Assembly (NCBI GenBank): GCA_020718965.1
Contig: DYRE01000090.1
Coordinates: 1-5,545 of the forward strand
DNA length: 5,545 nucleotides
Source: Desulfomonile tiedjei
Lineage (GTDB): Bacteria; Desulfobacterota; Desulfomonilia; Desulfomonilales; Desulfomonilaceae
Direction: 5' to 3'
Program-made: the position numbers and the translations under genes
Notes under the pieces: model-generated
What the model was told of the DNA's origin: nothing
Databases searched by the model: none
What the model saw: the letters and a program-made list of their open reading frames with translations, nothing else
In this document: positions 4,814-5,545 of the stretch, piece after piece
Layout of the letters: the number at the start of each line of letters is the position of its first letter
Position numbering within the stretch: the stretch's first letter is position 1

Positions 4814-5545
4814 AAATTATATCAGCAAGCAGAAGAACCGACATTCCCGCTTTCCATGCCGAGTGGGTCATGTCAAGATTTCGTCAAAAGTCAGTCCAGG
4901 TTGTGAATCCGTTCAACCAAAAAGTGAGACAGGAGTCTCTATCTCCAGAGGATGTTGCTGTGATAGTTTTCTGGACAAAAAACGCCGAACCCATTACGCG
5001 CTATCTTGACGAGATTTCTGACATGGGACACGACTTCACATTTCTGTACTCTATGAACAATTATCCCAACTCAGTGGAACCGAATGTCCCGCAAATGGGT
5101 CAAACAATGAAGACGTTGGAAAAACTGGTAAAATTTTACGGTTCAAAAGTTTTTAGGTGGCGATATGATACTATAGTTTTGACTGAAACTCTTGACAGAT
5201 CCTGGCATCTAAAAAACTTTTCCAGGTTGTGTGGCATTATGAGTCCCCTTGTTGACGAATGCATATTCAGTTTCTGTGACTATTACGGCAAGACAAGGAA
5301 AAATCTGGAAAAGCTTCTACCTGATCATCATGAACCTGACAGAGAAGAATCAGTCAGCGTGGCGTTGGAATTGGCGGCGATTGCTTCTGATCAAGGTATA
5401 AAGTTAATGTCCTGCGCTCATGATTTCCTCGCCGTCGCGCCAATAGGCGCCGCCAGATGCATTGATCCGGAACATTTAAAGCAGGTTGTCGGATCTGATC
5501 ATAGAAAACTGTTTCTTGCGGAAGTTCCAGTGAGGCCGACCCGAA
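4810..5545 (+). CDS. DUF1848 family protein, C-terminus cut by the window edge
   Basis: The frame runs from ATG 4810 to the right edge, 245 residues without a stop. The N-terminus KIISASRRTDIPAFHAEW (2-19), then VVNPFN (31-36), VIVFWTKN (51-58), FRWRYD (115-120), a conserved F-S-F-C-D segment (153-157) and GIKLMSCAHD (196-205) are hallmarks, from memory, of DUF1848, a family of about 300 residues with unknown function. Known members end in a Cys-rich segment with a C-x3-C-x2-C pattern resembling a radical-SAM iron-sulfur site; that part lies beyond the window. The ATG is chosen because the family starts almost directly with the ISASRRTDIP motif. An in-frame ATG at 4708 would add 34 residues without homology or Shine-Dalgarno. 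The gene is divergent from recA and may share its operator, hinting at a DNA-damage-linked role (inference). Confidence 0.88.
   Translation, partial: MKIISASRRTDIPAFHAEWVMSRFRQKSVQVVNPFNQKVRQESLSPEDVAVIVFWTKNAEPITRYLDEISDMGHDFTFLYSMNNYPNSVEPNVPQMGQTMKTLEKLVKFYGSKVFRWRYDTIVLTETLDRSWHLKNFSRLCGIMSPLVDECIFSFCDYYGKTRKNLEKLLPDHHEPDREESVSVALELAAIASDQGIKLMSCAHDFLAVAPIGAARCIDPEHLKQVVGSDHRKLFLAEVPVRPTR

Overview
The window looks like chromosomal DNA from a Gram-negative bacterium, most likely a sulfate-reducing or syntrophic member of the Desulfobacterota (formerly Deltaproteobacteria). That placement is an inference. It rests on the RecA type, moderate GC, a sigma-54-like promoter, and a TauE/SafE-type carrier followed by a two-helix membrane protein and a PEP-synthase-like protein, an arrangement I associate from memory with sulfate reducers. 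No tRNA, rRNA, CRISPR array, IS element or phage gene is visible.

Layout. Five genes run leftwards on the minus strand and one runs rightwards. Reading from right to left: a DUF1848-family gene (4810 to the right edge, plus strand, truncated); a 285-bp divergent intergenic region; recA (3421-4524); a 109-bp gap; a stand-alone receiver-domain response regulator (2922-3311); a 279-bp gap; a TauE/SafE family membrane transporter (1368-2642); a 236-residue protein with one helix at each end (653-1363), only 4 bp after the transporter; and the N-terminal 196 residues of a PEP/pyruvate-binding (PPDK/PEP synthase-like) protein (589 to the left edge).

Regulation. The recA/DUF1848 intergenic region holds a perfect 7-bp inverted repeat, GTTTGTC-N6-GACAAAC. 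It sits between plausible -35 and -10 elements of recA and contains the TGT-N8-ACA core of the E. coli LexA box, so it is a good candidate SOS operator that could also control the divergent gene. The recA leader carries TTTGAG/CTCAAA elements that can form two mutually exclusive hairpins. Upstream of the transporter is a -24/-12 (sigma-54) promoter candidate, and about 140 bp further upstream a perfect 10-bp dyad with a 6-nt loop. The dyad is either the terminator of the response-regulator gene or an activator-binding site.

How the genes may work together. The transporter, the two-helix protein and the PEP-synthase-like protein look like one transcription unit: probably a membrane anion carrier, a partner with a large exported domain, and a cytoplasmic phosphotransfer-type enzyme. 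The adjacent receiver protein may belong to the same signalling circuit, but the sequence does not prove it. RecA and the DUF1848 protein are separate and are linked only by their shared control region.
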